A DNA stretch of 64,000 nucleotides from Gammaproteobacteria bacterium (GCA_028819075.1 JAPPMM010000040.1:169951-233950), one strand, 5' to 3'. Counted from the first letter of the stretch, positions 42,259-51,399 are shown. Notes: generated from the letters alone by a model not told the origin. Translations and numbers: made by a program.

Positions 42259-43503
42259 TCAGCGCTTGAAGGTGAAGGCCCCGGCTTCCTTCATTTCGGC
42301 GATCTCGTCCCCGCCGTACCCGAGCACGTCCCCGAGAATCTCGTCGGTGTGCTCGCCCAGCAGCGGCGAACGCGTGATCTCCGCGGGCGAGTCCGAGAGC
42401 TTGATGGGACAGCCGAGGTTCCAGTACGGCCCGCGCTCGGGATGGTCGAGTTCGACATACATCTCGCGGCCGCGCACGTGGTCGTCGTCCGCCAGGTCCG
42501 CGGTGCTCATCACGGGACCGCAGGGCACGTTCAGCTCGTTCAGGATGGCCATCAGCTCGCGCTTCGTATACCGGCTCGCGAAATCGTTCAGGATGTCCCA
42601 CATCGCGCCCTGGTTCTTGCGCCGCACGGTGATGTCCGAGAAGCGCGGATCGTTGACCAGCTCCTCGCCTCCGACGCGCGTCGCCAGCGCCTCCCACACG
42701 TGCTCCTGCACGACGATGTAGAGGTAGTCGTTGATGCCGCCCGGCTTGCAGTGGATGCAGTTGCCCAACTGCCCGCCTCCCGAGTCGTTGCCGGCGCGCG
42801 GGGTGAAGTCGTCGAACTCCTGAATCGAGTACTCCGCCAGCGGACCGCGGGTGATGCGCTGATGATCGCGCCACTTCACCCGCACCAGGTTCATCACGCA
42901 GTCCATCATGGCGCACTCGACGTACTGCCCCTTCCCGGTCTGCTCACGATGGAGCAGCGCCGCAAGGATGCCCAGCGCCAAATGCACCCCGGTGCCCGAG
43001 TCACCGATCTGCGCGCCGGTCACGACGGGCGATCCGTCGAACATCCCGGTCGTGCTCATCGAGCCGCCCATCGCCTGGGCGATGTTCTCGTAGGCCTTGA
43101 AGGCAGCGTAGGGACCCTCGGTGCCGAAGCCCTTGATGGAGGCCATTACCATGCGCGGGTTGATCTCGTGCACGCGCTCCCATCCGAAGCCGAGCCTGTC
43201 GAGGACGCCCGGCCCGAAGTTCTCCATGAGCACGTCGCACTCCTGCACCAGCCGGGTGAAGACCTCCTTCCCGCGCTCGTTCTTCAGGTTCACCGTGATC
43301 GAGCGCTTGTTGCAGTTGAGCATGGTGAAGTAGAGGCTGTCGGCCCCCGGCACATCGCGCAGCTGCTTGCGGGTGGCGTCCCCGAAGGGCGACTCCAGCT
43401 TGATCACGTCCGCGCCCATGAAGCCCAGGAGCTGGCTGGAGGTGGGGCCGGCCTGGACGTGGGTCATGTCCAGGATGCGGATGCCGTTGAGTGCTTTGCT
43501 CAT
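42259..43503 (-). CDS. CaiB/BaiF family III CoA-transferase, formyl-CoA:oxalate CoA-transferase-like
   Basis: A 414-residue family III CoA-transferase. The N-terminal pattern ILDMTHVQAGPTSSQLLGFM, then LYFTMLNCNKRSITVNLKN, VLMENFGPGVLDRLGFGWE and GAQIGDSGTGVHLALGILAA closely follows formyl-CoA transferase (Frc); Asp168 in IGDSGTG aligns with the catalytic Asp169 of the Oxalobacter enzyme. It moves CoA between acids such as formyl-CoA and oxalate. The TPP enzyme gene lies immediately upstream on the same strand, as in oxalate operons (frc-oxc). Specificity cannot be proven; related enzymes use other dicarboxylates. Confidence 0.85.
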   Translation of the reverse strand: MSKALNGIRILDMTHVQAGPTSSQLLGFMGADVIKLESPFGDATRKQLRDVPGADSLYFTMLNCNKRSITVNLKNERGKEVFTRLVQECDVLMENFGPGVLDRLGFGWERVHEINPRMVMASIKGFGTEGPYAAFKAYENIAQAMGGSMSTTGMFDGSPVVTGAQIGDSGTGVHLALGILAALLHREQTGKGQYVECAMMDCVMNLVRVKWRDHQRITRGPLAEYSIQEFDDFTPRAGNDSGGGQLGNCIHCKPGGINDYLYIVVQEHVWEALATRVGGEELVNDPRFSDITVRRKNQGAMWDILNDFASRYTKRELMAILNELNVPCGPVMSTADLADDDHVRGREMYVELDHPERGPYWNLGCPIKLSDSPAEITRSPLLGEHTDEILGDVLGYGGDEIAEMKEAGAFTFKR

Positions 43504-43639
43504 TGACGGGTGGCTCCGATTGCTGGTTAAGGGTTGATCGATGGCGGAAGGGTGCCGGTCACTCGTATCCGGACCCCTTCATCGCCGGTCCGGGTCACGG
43601 GTTGCCGATGCTCGCTCGGTTATGGCTGGCCGGCTGCGA

Positions 43640-45385
43640 CTACTTGTACATCGTCTGGCGCTTGGTGCCCGGCGCCCATTCGCCGGGATCCACCCAGATG
43701 TTGATGACCGCCGACTTGCCACTGCTGCGCACCGACTCGCGCGCCCGCTGGAGGGCCGGCTGGATCTGGCTTGGATCGCGCACCTCCTCGCCGTATCCAC
43801 CCAGCATCTCCGCGAACTTCGAGAAGGGCACGTCGCCCAGCAGGTTGCCCACGTTGCCGCGCTCCTGCCCGTACTTGGCCAGTTGCCCGTAGCGGATCTG
43901 GTTCATCGCCGAGTTGTTGCCGATGACGGCGATGTAGGGCGCGCCGAAGCGGTTGCAGGTCTCCATGTCGAAGGCGGTCATGCCGAAGGAGCCGTCGCCG
44001 TAGTAGCAGAGGATCTCCTTGTTCGGATGCGCGAGCTTGGCCGCCATGGCGAAGCCGGTGCCGACGCCGAGTCCGCCCAGGGCGCCCGGATCCATCCAGT
44101 TGCCCGGCGCGCGCGGCTTGACCGCCTGGGCGCTGATGGTCACGACATCGCCGCCGTCGCCGATGTAGACGGTGTCCTCGGTGAGGAACTCGTTCAGCTC
44201 CCACGCCACCCGATAGGGATGGATTGGGTCGGCGTCGGAGAGGAAGAGCGGCATCAGCTTCTCGGTCTTCTGCTCCTCGATGGCGCGCAGCTCCTTCATC
44301 CAGCCCAGGCGGCGGGCCGGGCCGTCGCCGAGGTTGGTGCTGGCCTCCGCGAGCACCGCCTCCATGACGGCGCCGGGATGGCCCACCACCCCGAGGTCCA
44401 CGTCGCGGTTCTTGCCCACCGTGCGGTAGTCGAGGTCGATCTGGACTACCTTGGCGCCGGCGGGCAGCCGCTTGCCGTACCCCATGCGGAAGTCGAAGGG
44501 GGTGCCCACGATCACGATCACGTCGGCGTTGCCGAAGGCGGCACCGCGGGTGCGGTGGAAGTAGTGGGGATCGTCCGGGCCGAGCAGCCCGCGGGAGGCG
44601 CCGTTGGTGAAGGTCGGGATGTTCAGCGTGCGAACCAGGTCCCAGGCCTCCTGGTGGGCGCGGCAGCCCCACACCTGCTGCCCGAAGAGGATGGCGGGGC
44701 GCTCGGATTTGACCAGCAGGTCGGCGAGGCGCTCGATGTCGCGGGGGTCGCCCACGGAGCGGGTCGAGGCGCGGTAGCGGCCCGGCTCGGGGATGGTCGC
44801 GCTGGCCAGCGGGATCTCGCGGTCCAGGATGTCGCGCGGAATCTCGAGGTAGCTCGGCCCGGGTGTGCCCGCGAAGCATTCGCGCGCGGCCATCGACACC
44901 ATGTCCGCGATGCGCTCGGTGGAGCGGACCCCGCCCGAGAACTTGGTGATCGGGCGCGCGATGTTGACGTGGGGCAGGTCCTGAAGCGACCCCATCTTGT
45001 GCTGGGTGAGCGCGCCCTGCCCGCCGATGTGCAGCACCGGGCTCTCCGACCGGAACGCGGTGGCGATCCCGGTGAGCGCGTTGGTGAAGCCCGGGCCCGC
45101 CGTGGTGATCACGCACCCGAGCCCGCCGGTCTGGCGCGCGTACCCGTCGGCCGCGTGCGCGGCGACCTGCTCGTGCCGCACGTCGATGATGCGGATATCC
45201 TCGTCGATGCACCCGTCGTAGGTGTCGATGATGTGCCCGCCGCACAGCGTGAAGACGGTGTCGACGCCCTCGTTGGCCAGCGCCCGGGCGGCCAGGTGTC
45301 CGCCCGAGATGACGTCCTCGTCGCGGCTCTTGCGAGCCAGCGTGTCTTCGGCGGTCCTGGATTTCAGTGCGGTTGCGGTCGTCAT
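43640..45385 (-). CDS. TPP-dependent enzyme, oxalyl-CoA decarboxylase/2-hydroxyacyl-CoA lyase-like
   Basis: A 581-residue TPP enzyme with all three domains. The catalytic Glu is in DVRHEQVAAHAADGYARQTG; the phosphate-binding TPP motif is GDGSFGMTAF ... AVIGNN (GDG-X-N pattern, about residues 460-500). The sequence VITTAGPGFTNALTGIATAF is typical of the POX-like family. The upstream half (GGHIIDTYDGCIDEDI) differs from textbook Oxc. Together with the adjacent Frc-like transferase I infer decarboxylation or cleavage of an acyl-CoA to formyl-CoA. ATG 45385 has GGAGG; open frame continues upstream to 45526 but as intergenic sequence. Acetolactate-synthase-like alternatives remain possible. Confidence 0.8.
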   Translation of the reverse strand: MTTATALKSRTAEDTLARKSRDEDVISGGHLAARALANEGVDTVFTLCGGHIIDTYDGCIDEDIRIIDVRHEQVAAHAADGYARQTGGLGCVITTAGPGFTNALTGIATAFRSESPVLHIGGQGALTQHKMGSLQDLPHVNIARPITKFSGGVRSTERIADMVSMAARECFAGTPGPSYLEIPRDILDREIPLASATIPEPGRYRASTRSVGDPRDIERLADLLVKSERPAILFGQQVWGCRAHQEAWDLVRTLNIPTFTNGASRGLLGPDDPHYFHRTRGAAFGNADVIVIVGTPFDFRMGYGKRLPAGAKVVQIDLDYRTVGKNRDVDLGVVGHPGAVMEAVLAEASTNLGDGPARRLGWMKELRAIEEQKTEKLMPLFLSDADPIHPYRVAWELNEFLTEDTVYIGDGGDVVTISAQAVKPRAPGNWMDPGALGGLGVGTGFAMAAKLAHPNKEILCYYGDGSFGMTAFDMETCNRFGAPYIAVIGNNSAMNQIRYGQLAKYGQERGNVGNLLGDVPFSKFAEMLGGYGEEVRDPSQIQPALQRARESVRSSGKSAVINIWVDPGEWAPGTKRQTMYK

Positions 45386-45623
45386 GAACGGATCCTCCGT
45401 GATGGCTTTCGAATCGAGCCCGCGGGCCTCCCCGCGAGTCCGGGCAAACCTAGGGAGCCGCGCGCGGCCTGCCAAGGAAGGCGGGTGGCGTGTACGACCG
45501 TCAGCAAACCACGTTCTGCGACGCATGCAACTACGTCTGCATGCCCAGGGTACCGGATCCGACTACGGAGCTTGCGGATTCCCGTGGGTATCCCGGTAAG
45601 GACATCTGTTTCGATGGTCTCAC

Positions 45624-46736
45624 GTGACTAGACAACTGGATCCCCGGGCTCGTCTTCGAACCCCGGCAAGGCTCGTCCCCATCCTGGCCGTGGCCGTGTC
45701 GGTCAGTGGTTCCTGCACTGAGCCGGAGTCGGGCGAGACTGCGCTTCGCCTGGTTCCGGTAGCCAGCTCGGGTTCGCCGCTCAGCGAGGGCGAATCGATC
45801 GCGTTGGTGACGGAGGTGGTGGCGTGCGTGATCGACTCCTACGAGGTCCGCATCCACTGTACGGGAAAGGATGATGTCCAGATCGGCGTATTCGGGCGGA
45901 GCGGGGAGGGTCCGGGCGAATTCGAGACGCCTTTCTTCCTCATCCGGGGACCAGACGAGACCGTCGGAGTGATCGACTGGGGCCTGATGCGGATTTCGGT
46001 CTTCACGCCCACGGGAAGATTGATGTCGGACAGATTCCTGGCCGACCTCTTCACGCCTTCCGGGCCATTCGGGACCTCATTGGTCGGGACCGTCATGGAT
46101 CTGGCGGGGATGCAGTGGCGGCATGTCGAGCTGGACCTGGCGTCGGACGAAGTCCTGTGGGAGAGAGTCTTCCCCAGGGACCTGGCGGATGAGGCCGGGT
46201 GCGAGTCGTCCTCGTTTCGGGGGCTCGCGTTTGGCGTAGTGTCCCCCGGAGGTCAAATGGTGTTCTCGGCCTGCGACGGGCACCTTCTTCACTATGCAAG
46301 CAGGGATCATAGTGGCGGCCAGGTAATCCGGGCCCCCACCTATACCCTCGAACTGCCGAACGAACGCGACATCCAGTACGTCGAGGAACTCAGGCGAAAC
46401 GCCGCCCAGCGTGGAGAATTCGTGCCCCCTCCGCCTTCCCGGGACACGCCAAAGGCGTATTCCAGGCACCTCTGGTTTGACGGTCAGGACCGGCTTTGGG
46501 TCCTGACCAACCGAGACCGCGACGAGTGGTCCTACCTCGATATCTACGACCGGGACGGCCAATACGCCGGCACCGTCAGGATACGAGACCGGGCGCACGG
46601 CTTCGACGTGCTTGGATCGACCCTGGCCGTCCTGGTCGAGCGGCAGGCGGGACCGGACGATGCCGACGGCGTCCCCGATCGCGCGATAGACTGGTACGAC
46701 ATCAGCGGTGTCGACCTGGGCCTGCGCGCTCCCTGA
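45624..46736 (+). CDS. 6-bladed beta-propeller lipoprotein
   Basis: A 370-residue lipoprotein. The N-terminus LVPILAVAVSVSGSC gives a lipobox (about Cys31). Propeller strands include DDVQIGVFGRSGEGPGEFET and ETVGVIDWGLMRISVFTPTG; the C-terminal blades contain RLWVLTNRDRDEWSYLDIYD and FDVLGSTLAVLVE. GEGPGEF matches the propeller family motif seen in the other members. The start is GTG 45624. It is divergent from the TPP enzyme and followed by the Xre-type antitoxin. Unknown ligand. Confidence 0.8.
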   Translation: MTRQLDPRARLRTPARLVPILAVAVSVSGSCTEPESGETALRLVPVASSGSPLSEGESIALVTEVVACVIDSYEVRIHCTGKDDVQIGVFGRSGEGPGEFETPFFLIRGPDETVGVIDWGLMRISVFTPTGRLMSDRFLADLFTPSGPFGTSLVGTVMDLAGMQWRHVELDLASDEVLWERVFPRDLADEAGCESSSFRGLAFGVVSPGGQMVFSACDGHLLHYASRDHSGGQVIRAPTYTLELPNERDIQYVEELRRNAAQRGEFVPPPPSRDTPKAYSRHLWFDGQDRLWVLTNRDRDEWSYLDIYDRDGQYAGTVRIRDRAHGFDVLGSTLAVLVERQAGPDDADGVPDRAIDWYDISGVDLGLRAP

Positions 46737-46842
46737 CCAGGAACTCTCGGTTCCCACCACAGCTTGCATTGCCGGTCCGGGCAACTGACGTTACCATGTC
46801 ACCATATGGAAGTTGGCAAAATACCATTTGGGGGACATCGAA

Positions 46843-47262
46843 ATGAGATATCCGCCGCCGGAGTCGCGGTCAGCCCTGAACCGTCTTCTCGTTCGCGAGG
46901 GAGCGGTGGCCCTGGTACGGAACGGCCTCCCGTTCTCGACGCTGGACGAGGTCGCGGCCGCCGCTGGAGTGGGGCGCCTTGCTCTCGCGCGGGTCATCGA
47001 TCTGTCCCCCACCACCCTGGCCCGGCGGCGCAACGCGGGAGTGCTGACCCCGGAGGAGTCGGATCGCCTGGTGCGCGTGGCCCGTCTGGTGGCGTTGGTC
47101 CACGACATGATGCTGGGCGATGGCAAAGCGGCCAGCCGCTGGCTCAGGGATCCGCACGATCTGCTCGAGGGCGAGTCACCGCTTGAACGGGCATCCACGG
47201 AGGTGGGGAGCCGCGAAGTGGAACAGGTCATCGGACGGATTCGCCACGGGATTTTCAGCTAG
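46843..47262 (+). CDS. Xre/MbcA/ParS-type antitoxin of a RES toxin system
   Basis: A 139-residue protein. A helix-turn-helix of Xre type lies at about residues 32-75 (VAAAAGVGRLALARVIDL, TTLARRRNAGVLTPEESDR), and the C-terminal toxin-binding (DUF2384-type) part is LVHDMMLGDGKAASRWL, DPHDLLEGESPLERASTEVG, and IGRIRHG. ATG 46843 has GGGGGA eight bases upstream; a TTG ten codons earlier is a less likely start. A CCATATGG palindrome (46802-46809) lies about 33 bases upstream. The RES toxin gene follows after two bases, typical of Xre-RES modules. Confidence 0.85.
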   Translation: MRYPPPESRSALNRLLVREGAVALVRNGLPFSTLDEVAAAAGVGRLALARVIDLSPTTLARRRNAGVLTPEESDRLVRVARLVALVHDMMLGDGKAASRWLRDPHDLLEGESPLERASTEVGSREVEQVIGRIRHGIFS

Positions 47263-47264
47263 AG

Positions 47265-47760
47265 GTGCCTGAACTGATCCAAGGGTGGCGCCTCGCCTCG
47301 CCGGTGTACTCCCGCACCGTCAAAGCCATGCTCTCCGGGGACGGCACTCTTCGGAATGGCGGGCGCTGGAACAGCCCGGGGCGGCGGGTCGTCTACTTGG
47401 CAGCCAGCCTGGCGCTGGCGAGCATGGAGTTGCTCGTTCATCTCCGGGAAACCGATGTGCTGAAAGGGTACCGGAAGCTTCCGGTTGGTATCCCGGAGCA
47501 CCTTGTGAAGGCTGCGGATCTGCGGGCGCTGCCCGCCGATTGGGCCCGTACCAGCCTGCATCCCGCTACCCAGAGGATTGGGGATCGATGGCTCGCCTCG
47601 CTGGAATCCGCCGTCCTCGCAGTGCCAAGCGCGGTGGTCATCGGTGAGGTCAACTACATCGTCAATCCCGCTCATCCCGATTTCGCGCGGCTTGAGCCGG
47701 GTGAGATTACGGATTTACCGCTACGATCCCAGGATCCTGAAAACCTCCGCCGGGCGGTAG
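47265..47760 (+). pseudogene. RES-domain toxin with a one-base frameshift at its C-terminus
   Basis: GTG 47265 begins a RES-domain protein: WRLASPVYS (Arg9), GGRWNSPGRRVVYLAASLAL (about residues 32-51) with a Glu-containing helix ASMELLVHL, then YIVNPAHPDFARLEPGEI (about 127-146). RES toxins degrade NAD and are blocked by the paired Xre antitoxin. In the starting frame the protein runs on to 47930 with an Arg/Pro-rich antisense-like tail. In the next frame the sequence YRYDPRILKTSAGR with TAG at 47758-47760 is the expected RES C-terminus. An extra T in the TTT at 47714-47716 explains the shift. The 3' end would then stop seven bases before the convergent oxidoreductase. It may be a mutation or an assembly error. 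Confidence 0.75.
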
Positions 47761-47766
47761 TGCGAG

Positions 47767-48756
47767 CTACTCCTCCCGCACTCTCAGCACCAACTTGCCG
47801 AAGTGTGCGCTCGCCTCCATCTGGCGGTGCGCTTCGGCGGCATCCCTCAGTGGCAAGACCTTGTCAATCAGAGGCACGATGCGCCGCGCGGCGAAATGCG
47901 GCACCACCACCCGCTCGAACTCGGCCATGATGTCGGCTTTCTCGGGCACCGGACGCGAGCGCAGCACCGAGCCGATGACCGTGTGCCGCTTCACCATCAG
48001 CAGGGCCAGGTTGAGTTCGGCCTTGAGCCCGCCCATCAGGCCGATCACGACGAGGCGGCCGCCGGGCGCCATGGCCTTAAGGTTGCCGTTGAGGTAGGCC
48101 GCGCCGATGTGGTCGAGCACCACATCCACCCCCCGCCCCCCCGTGAAGGCGCGCACCGCCGGGGCGAACTCCTCGGCCGTGTAGTCCACCACGTGGTGCA
48201 CTCCCATCGCCCGCACCCGCTCCACCTTGCCCGGCGAGGCGGTCACGACCATGCGCGTGGCCGGGACCAGCGTACGGCACAGGTGGATGGCCGCCGTGTT
48301 CACCCCGCCTCCACCACCGTGCAGCAGCACCGCCTCCCCGTCGCCGAGGCCGCCCAGCATGAACAGGTTGAGGTACGCGGTCACGTAGGTCTCGCACACG
48401 CACGCGGCCTCCTCCCATGAGAGAGCCTCGGGGACCCGCACCAGGTGGTCCTCGTAGGCGCACGCGAACTCGGCGTACCCCCCGCCGGCCACCAGCGTCA
48501 TCACCCGGTCGCCGGGCCGGAAGCGTTCGACCCCGGCGCCCGTTTCGCGCACCACGCCCGCCACCTCGAGGCCCAGGATCTCCGACTCGCCCGGGGGCGG
48601 AGGGTACTTCCCCTCCCGCTGGCTGACGTCCGCCCGATTGACCGAAGTCGCCACCACCTCGATGAGCACCTGGCCCGGACCCGGCTCCGGCCTGGGGGCA
48701 TCACCCCAGCGCAACACGCCGGCATCCCCGAAACCGTCCATCAATACGGCCTTCAT
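47767..48756 (-). CDS. zinc-independent quinone oxidoreductase (PIG3/Zta-crystallin family)
   Basis: A 329-residue MDR-family protein. The GroES-like N-terminal domain contains PRPEPGPGQVLIEVVATSVN and PGESEILGLEVAGVV; the NAD(P)-binding motif is LLHGGGGGVNTAAIHLCRTL (GxGGGxN-like), and VRAFTGGRGVDVVLDHIGAA follows. No structural zinc Cys cluster is visible. Such enzymes reduce quinones with NADPH. The start ATG 48756 follows AGGGAG. It converges with the RES gene and is divergent from the DUF2911 gene. Confidence 0.9.
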   Translation of the reverse strand: MKAVLMDGFGDAGVLRWGDAPRPEPGPGQVLIEVVATSVNRADVSQREGKYPPPPGESEILGLEVAGVVRETGAGVERFRPGDRVMTLVAGGGYAEFACAYEDHLVRVPEALSWEEAACVCETYVTAYLNLFMLGGLGDGEAVLLHGGGGGVNTAAIHLCRTLVPATRMVVTASPGKVERVRAMGVHHVVDYTAEEFAPAVRAFTGGRGVDVVLDHIGAAYLNGNLKAMAPGGRLVVIGLMGGLKAELNLALLMVKRHTVIGSVLRSRPVPEKADIMAEFERVVVPHFAARRIVPLIDKVLPLRDAAEAHRQMEASAHFGKLVLRVREE

Positions 48757-48958
48757 GGCGTCTCCCTGGGCCAGTTCCCTTGGGTGCTCCTCGCGGAGCC
48801 GACCGACGACCCGCCGTCCGACTTGACCGGACTTCCGGCGCGCATCATCCTATCCGGAGCCGCCTTTCCGGGCGAGCCCGTGTTTTCGCGTCGCGTGTCG
48901 GGACGTGTCCCCGCCCGACGTATTCGCTGTACAGCATTCCCTCTGGTGGAGGAACCGC

Positions 48959-49588
48959 ATGAAGCTCTTCACGCCCCTGACAGCCGCGTTCGCCCTCGCC
49001 CTCCTCCCCGCCTGCGCGCAGGAAGCCGCGGAAGAGGCTGCTTCTGACGAAATGGCCATGGAGTCCATGGCGCAGGAGCCCGACTGCTTCGTGCGCGGTG
49101 ACCTGGAGGGCCGGCTCAGTTCGCTCGAGTCCGCCTCCACGTCGTTCGGCGACGTGATGGTGAAGGTCTGTTACGGCGCACCGCTGCGCCGGGACCCCAA
49201 CAACCCCGACGTGACCCGGGAGATCATGGGCGCCCTGGTCCCTTATGACGCCCCCTGGCGCATGGGAGCCAACGAAGCGACCGCGATCTACCTTAGCGCG
49301 GGCGCGAGCGTGGGCGGCATCGCCCTGGACGCCGGCGCGTACTCCATCTACGCCACGCCCACCATGGGCGACTGGACCGTCCACATCAACTCGGTCAACG
49401 AGCGCTGGGGCATCCCGATCGGCCCCGAGGTGACGGCTAACGACGTGGGCAGCTTCACGGTGACGCCGGGCATGGTGGGCGACGCGGTCGATCAGCTTCG
49501 CTACACCTTCTCGGACGCCGACGGCGGCGCCGACCTGGTCATGGAGTGGGAGCAGACCAGCATCAGCATCCCGATCCGTTCGGGCTGA
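48959..49588 (+). CDS. DUF2911 exported protein
   Basis: A 209-residue protein. The signal peptide ends in a lipobox-like LLPAC (about Cys19) followed by an acidic, Ala/Met-rich linker (AAEEAASDEMAMESMA). The DUF2911 core is LESASTSFGDVMVKVCYGAP, PYDAPWRMGANEATAIYLS and GDWTVHINSVNERWG. The family function is unknown. ATG 48959 has GGAGG; an upstream start at 48905 would put the hydrophobic signal inside. It ends just before a strong hairpin and a convergent gene. Confidence 0.85.
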   Translation: MKLFTPLTAAFALALLPACAQEAAEEAASDEMAMESMAQEPDCFVRGDLEGRLSSLESASTSFGDVMVKVCYGAPLRRDPNNPDVTREIMGALVPYDAPWRMGANEATAIYLSAGASVGGIALDAGAYSIYATPTMGDWTVHINSVNERWGIPIGPEVTANDVGSFTVTPGMVGDAVDQLRYTFSDADGGADLVMEWEQTSISIPIRSG

Positions 49589-49612
49589 CCGGAGCCGCCC
49601 GACCCCCTGCTC

Positions 49613-49638
49613 GGGAGGCCGCGACCCCGCGGCCTCCC
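49613..49638. terminator. GC-rich hairpin between convergent genes
   Basis: GGGAGGCCGCG and CGCGGCCTCCC form an 11-bp stem around ACCC. It lies between the DUF2911 stop and the end of the convergent DUF4760-like gene, without a T run, so it is probably a bidirectional terminator in a GC-rich genome. Confidence 0.5.
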
Positions 49639-49639
49639 C

Positions 49640-50167
49640 TCAAGCCACGCGGTCCTGCCGACCGGGGAGCCACTCCGCGAACCGCCGGTACGCCGGTTCC
49701 TCCCGGCCGTACCGGCGGGAGCACTGCTCCACCAGCCACTGCATCCACTCGTTGAATTTCTCGTCGCCGCTCCGGTCGCGGATCTCGTGCGTCCAGTCCT
49801 CGAGCCGCTCCCAGGAACCGAGCAACGCCCCGCCCATGAACTCCCACACCAGCTCCAGGGAAACCATGTGGCGATGGGCCATGAGGCCTACCGATTCGAA
49901 GGTCAGACAAACCAGCATGGCCGCGTCCTCATACTCGCTGCCGCGCTCGCGAATCTCGGACGCGTCGAGACCCGGCGGGAGCGTGAAGACCAGGCGAAGG
50001 GCCCGCGCCATGGGGGGATTCTGCAGAGATCGCGCGAGCTCGATGGCGGCTGTTGCCCGCCGCTGGATGCCGTATTGCTGGATCTGCAGGTAGCCGAAGA
50101 GGAAGCCCGCGATCACGACGAGAACGCCGACGATCTCCGCGAGATTCCCAAGGGATTCGAGGCTCAT
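49640..50167 (-). CDS. DUF4760-like membrane-anchored protein
   Basis: A 175-residue protein with one N-terminal hydrophobic helix (LAEIVGVLVVIAGFLFGYLQ) and a mostly helical cytoplasmic body: ELARSLQNPPMARALRLVF, SVGLMAHRHMVSLELVWEFM and WLVEQCSRRYGREEPAYRRF. The pattern of a single membrane helix followed by QxxxxYGIQRRATAAIELA matches DUF4760-type proteins of unknown function. ATG 50167; convergent with the DUF2911 gene. Confidence 0.7.
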   Translation of the reverse strand: MSLESLGNLAEIVGVLVVIAGFLFGYLQIQQYGIQRRATAAIELARSLQNPPMARALRLVFTLPPGLDASEIRERGSEYEDAAMLVCLTFESVGLMAHRHMVSLELVWEFMGGALLGSWERLEDWTHEIRDRSGDEKFNEWMQWLVEQCSRRYGREEPAYRRFAEWLPGRQDRVA

Positions 50168-50322
50168 GGCTCAGTCGGCACCACCGAAAAAGGAAGCGTT
50201 GCCCGCGCGGCAAACTAGTGAGCCGGCGAGTCCCGGGACACCTTGCCGCGGGACGGAGCGCAATTCCTGACGACATGCTAGATTGCGGAACCCACAACGT
50301 ACCCAACCAGGAGAGCCGATCG

Positions 50323-51270
50323 ATGTCAACGTCGAACCGGGGGTTCACCGGCCGTGTCCTGCTGCTCGTGCTGATCGCCTTCCTTCCGGCGGTCGGCATC
50401 TACCTGTACGCGAATGGCGAGATCCGCTCACTCCAGCTGGCCAATCAGGAGCAGGAGCTCCTGCGCGCCACGCGGGAGACGTCGGTGGAGTACAACCGGC
50501 TGCTCGAAGAGAGCCGCGTACTGCTCGCGACGCTCGCGGAGTTCCCGCAGGTGAACGGGATGCAGCAGCCGGAGTGCACCAATATCCTGGGACGCGTCTT
50601 CGACCAGGCCAACGACCTCAATGGCATCTGGGCCATCGGACTCGACGGATACGTGGGGTGTGGCTCCGTACAGCCGGACGGGGTGCTTTACCTGGGCGAC
50701 CGCACCTACTACATCCGCGCCATGAACGAGAACCGCCACATCATCGGCAGCTACCAGATCGGACGCGTCACCGGGCGCCCGGGCGTGGCGTCGGCGATTC
50801 CGGTTCCCGATGAGAGCGGGATGCCCGGCGGGGTCCTGATCGCGAGCATCGACCTGCGCGCCCTGAGCGAGACCGCGCAGGACATGGAGTTGCCGCAGTC
50901 GTCCACCTTCACGGTGCTCGACCGGGAGGGCCGCGTCCTGGTTCGCTACCCTTCAGGGCAGAGCGAGGGAGACACCATCGGCGCGATGCGGACGGAGGGA
51001 TTCCCCGACGCGGCCGACGAGCCCGGCATCGTGCACGGCGCCGACCTTGACGGGAGCATGTCGGTTTTCGCGGTCGCGCCGCTTACAGGTGAAGGTGCGA
51101 CGCCCGAGGGCTACATCGCCATCGGACGTCCGGAAGGACAGATCAGCTCGGAGGCATCCGATGTCGTGAACAGGACGCTCGGACTGGTGGCGCTCGCCGG
51201 ACTCGCCCTGCTCACCGCCGCCTGGATCTTCGGCCGCTACCTTATCGCGAGACCGTCCCCGGCAGCCTGA
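50323..51270 (+). CDS. dCache-type extracellular sensor protein without an output domain
   Basis: A 315-residue protein with a membrane helix at about residues 11-29 (LLLVLIAFLPAVGIYLYANG), an extracellular dCache-like sensory region (about 30-280; IWAIGLDGYVGCGSVQPDGV, DRTYYIRAMNENRHIIGSYQ, STFTVLDREGRVLVRYPSG), a second helix (LGLVALAGLALLTAAWIF, about 284-302), and a stop shortly after RYLIARPSPAA. In chemoreceptors, histidine kinases or GGDEF proteins a HAMP and output domain follow. None is present here. ATG 50323 follows AGGAG. It may have lost its output domain or may work through a partner. Confidence 0.78.
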   Translation: MSTSNRGFTGRVLLLVLIAFLPAVGIYLYANGEIRSLQLANQEQELLRATRETSVEYNRLLEESRVLLATLAEFPQVNGMQQPECTNILGRVFDQANDLNGIWAIGLDGYVGCGSVQPDGVLYLGDRTYYIRAMNENRHIIGSYQIGRVTGRPGVASAIPVPDESGMPGGVLIASIDLRALSETAQDMELPQSSTFTVLDREGRVLVRYPSGQSEGDTIGAMRTEGFPDAADEPGIVHGADLDGSMSVFAVAPLTGEGATPEGYIAIGRPEGQISSEASDVVNRTLGLVALAGLALLTAAWIFGRYLIARPSPAA

Positions 51271-51399
51271 CCCGGATGCGCGCCCTGCCGGACGGTCCAA
51301 CCTGGGGTCCCGCAGCCCCATTCGAGTAGCACACGCCCACGGGCGGAAGTCGATGGAACCAGATTCGTCATGCAATCTCTAGCAAAGGGAGGATAGCCG

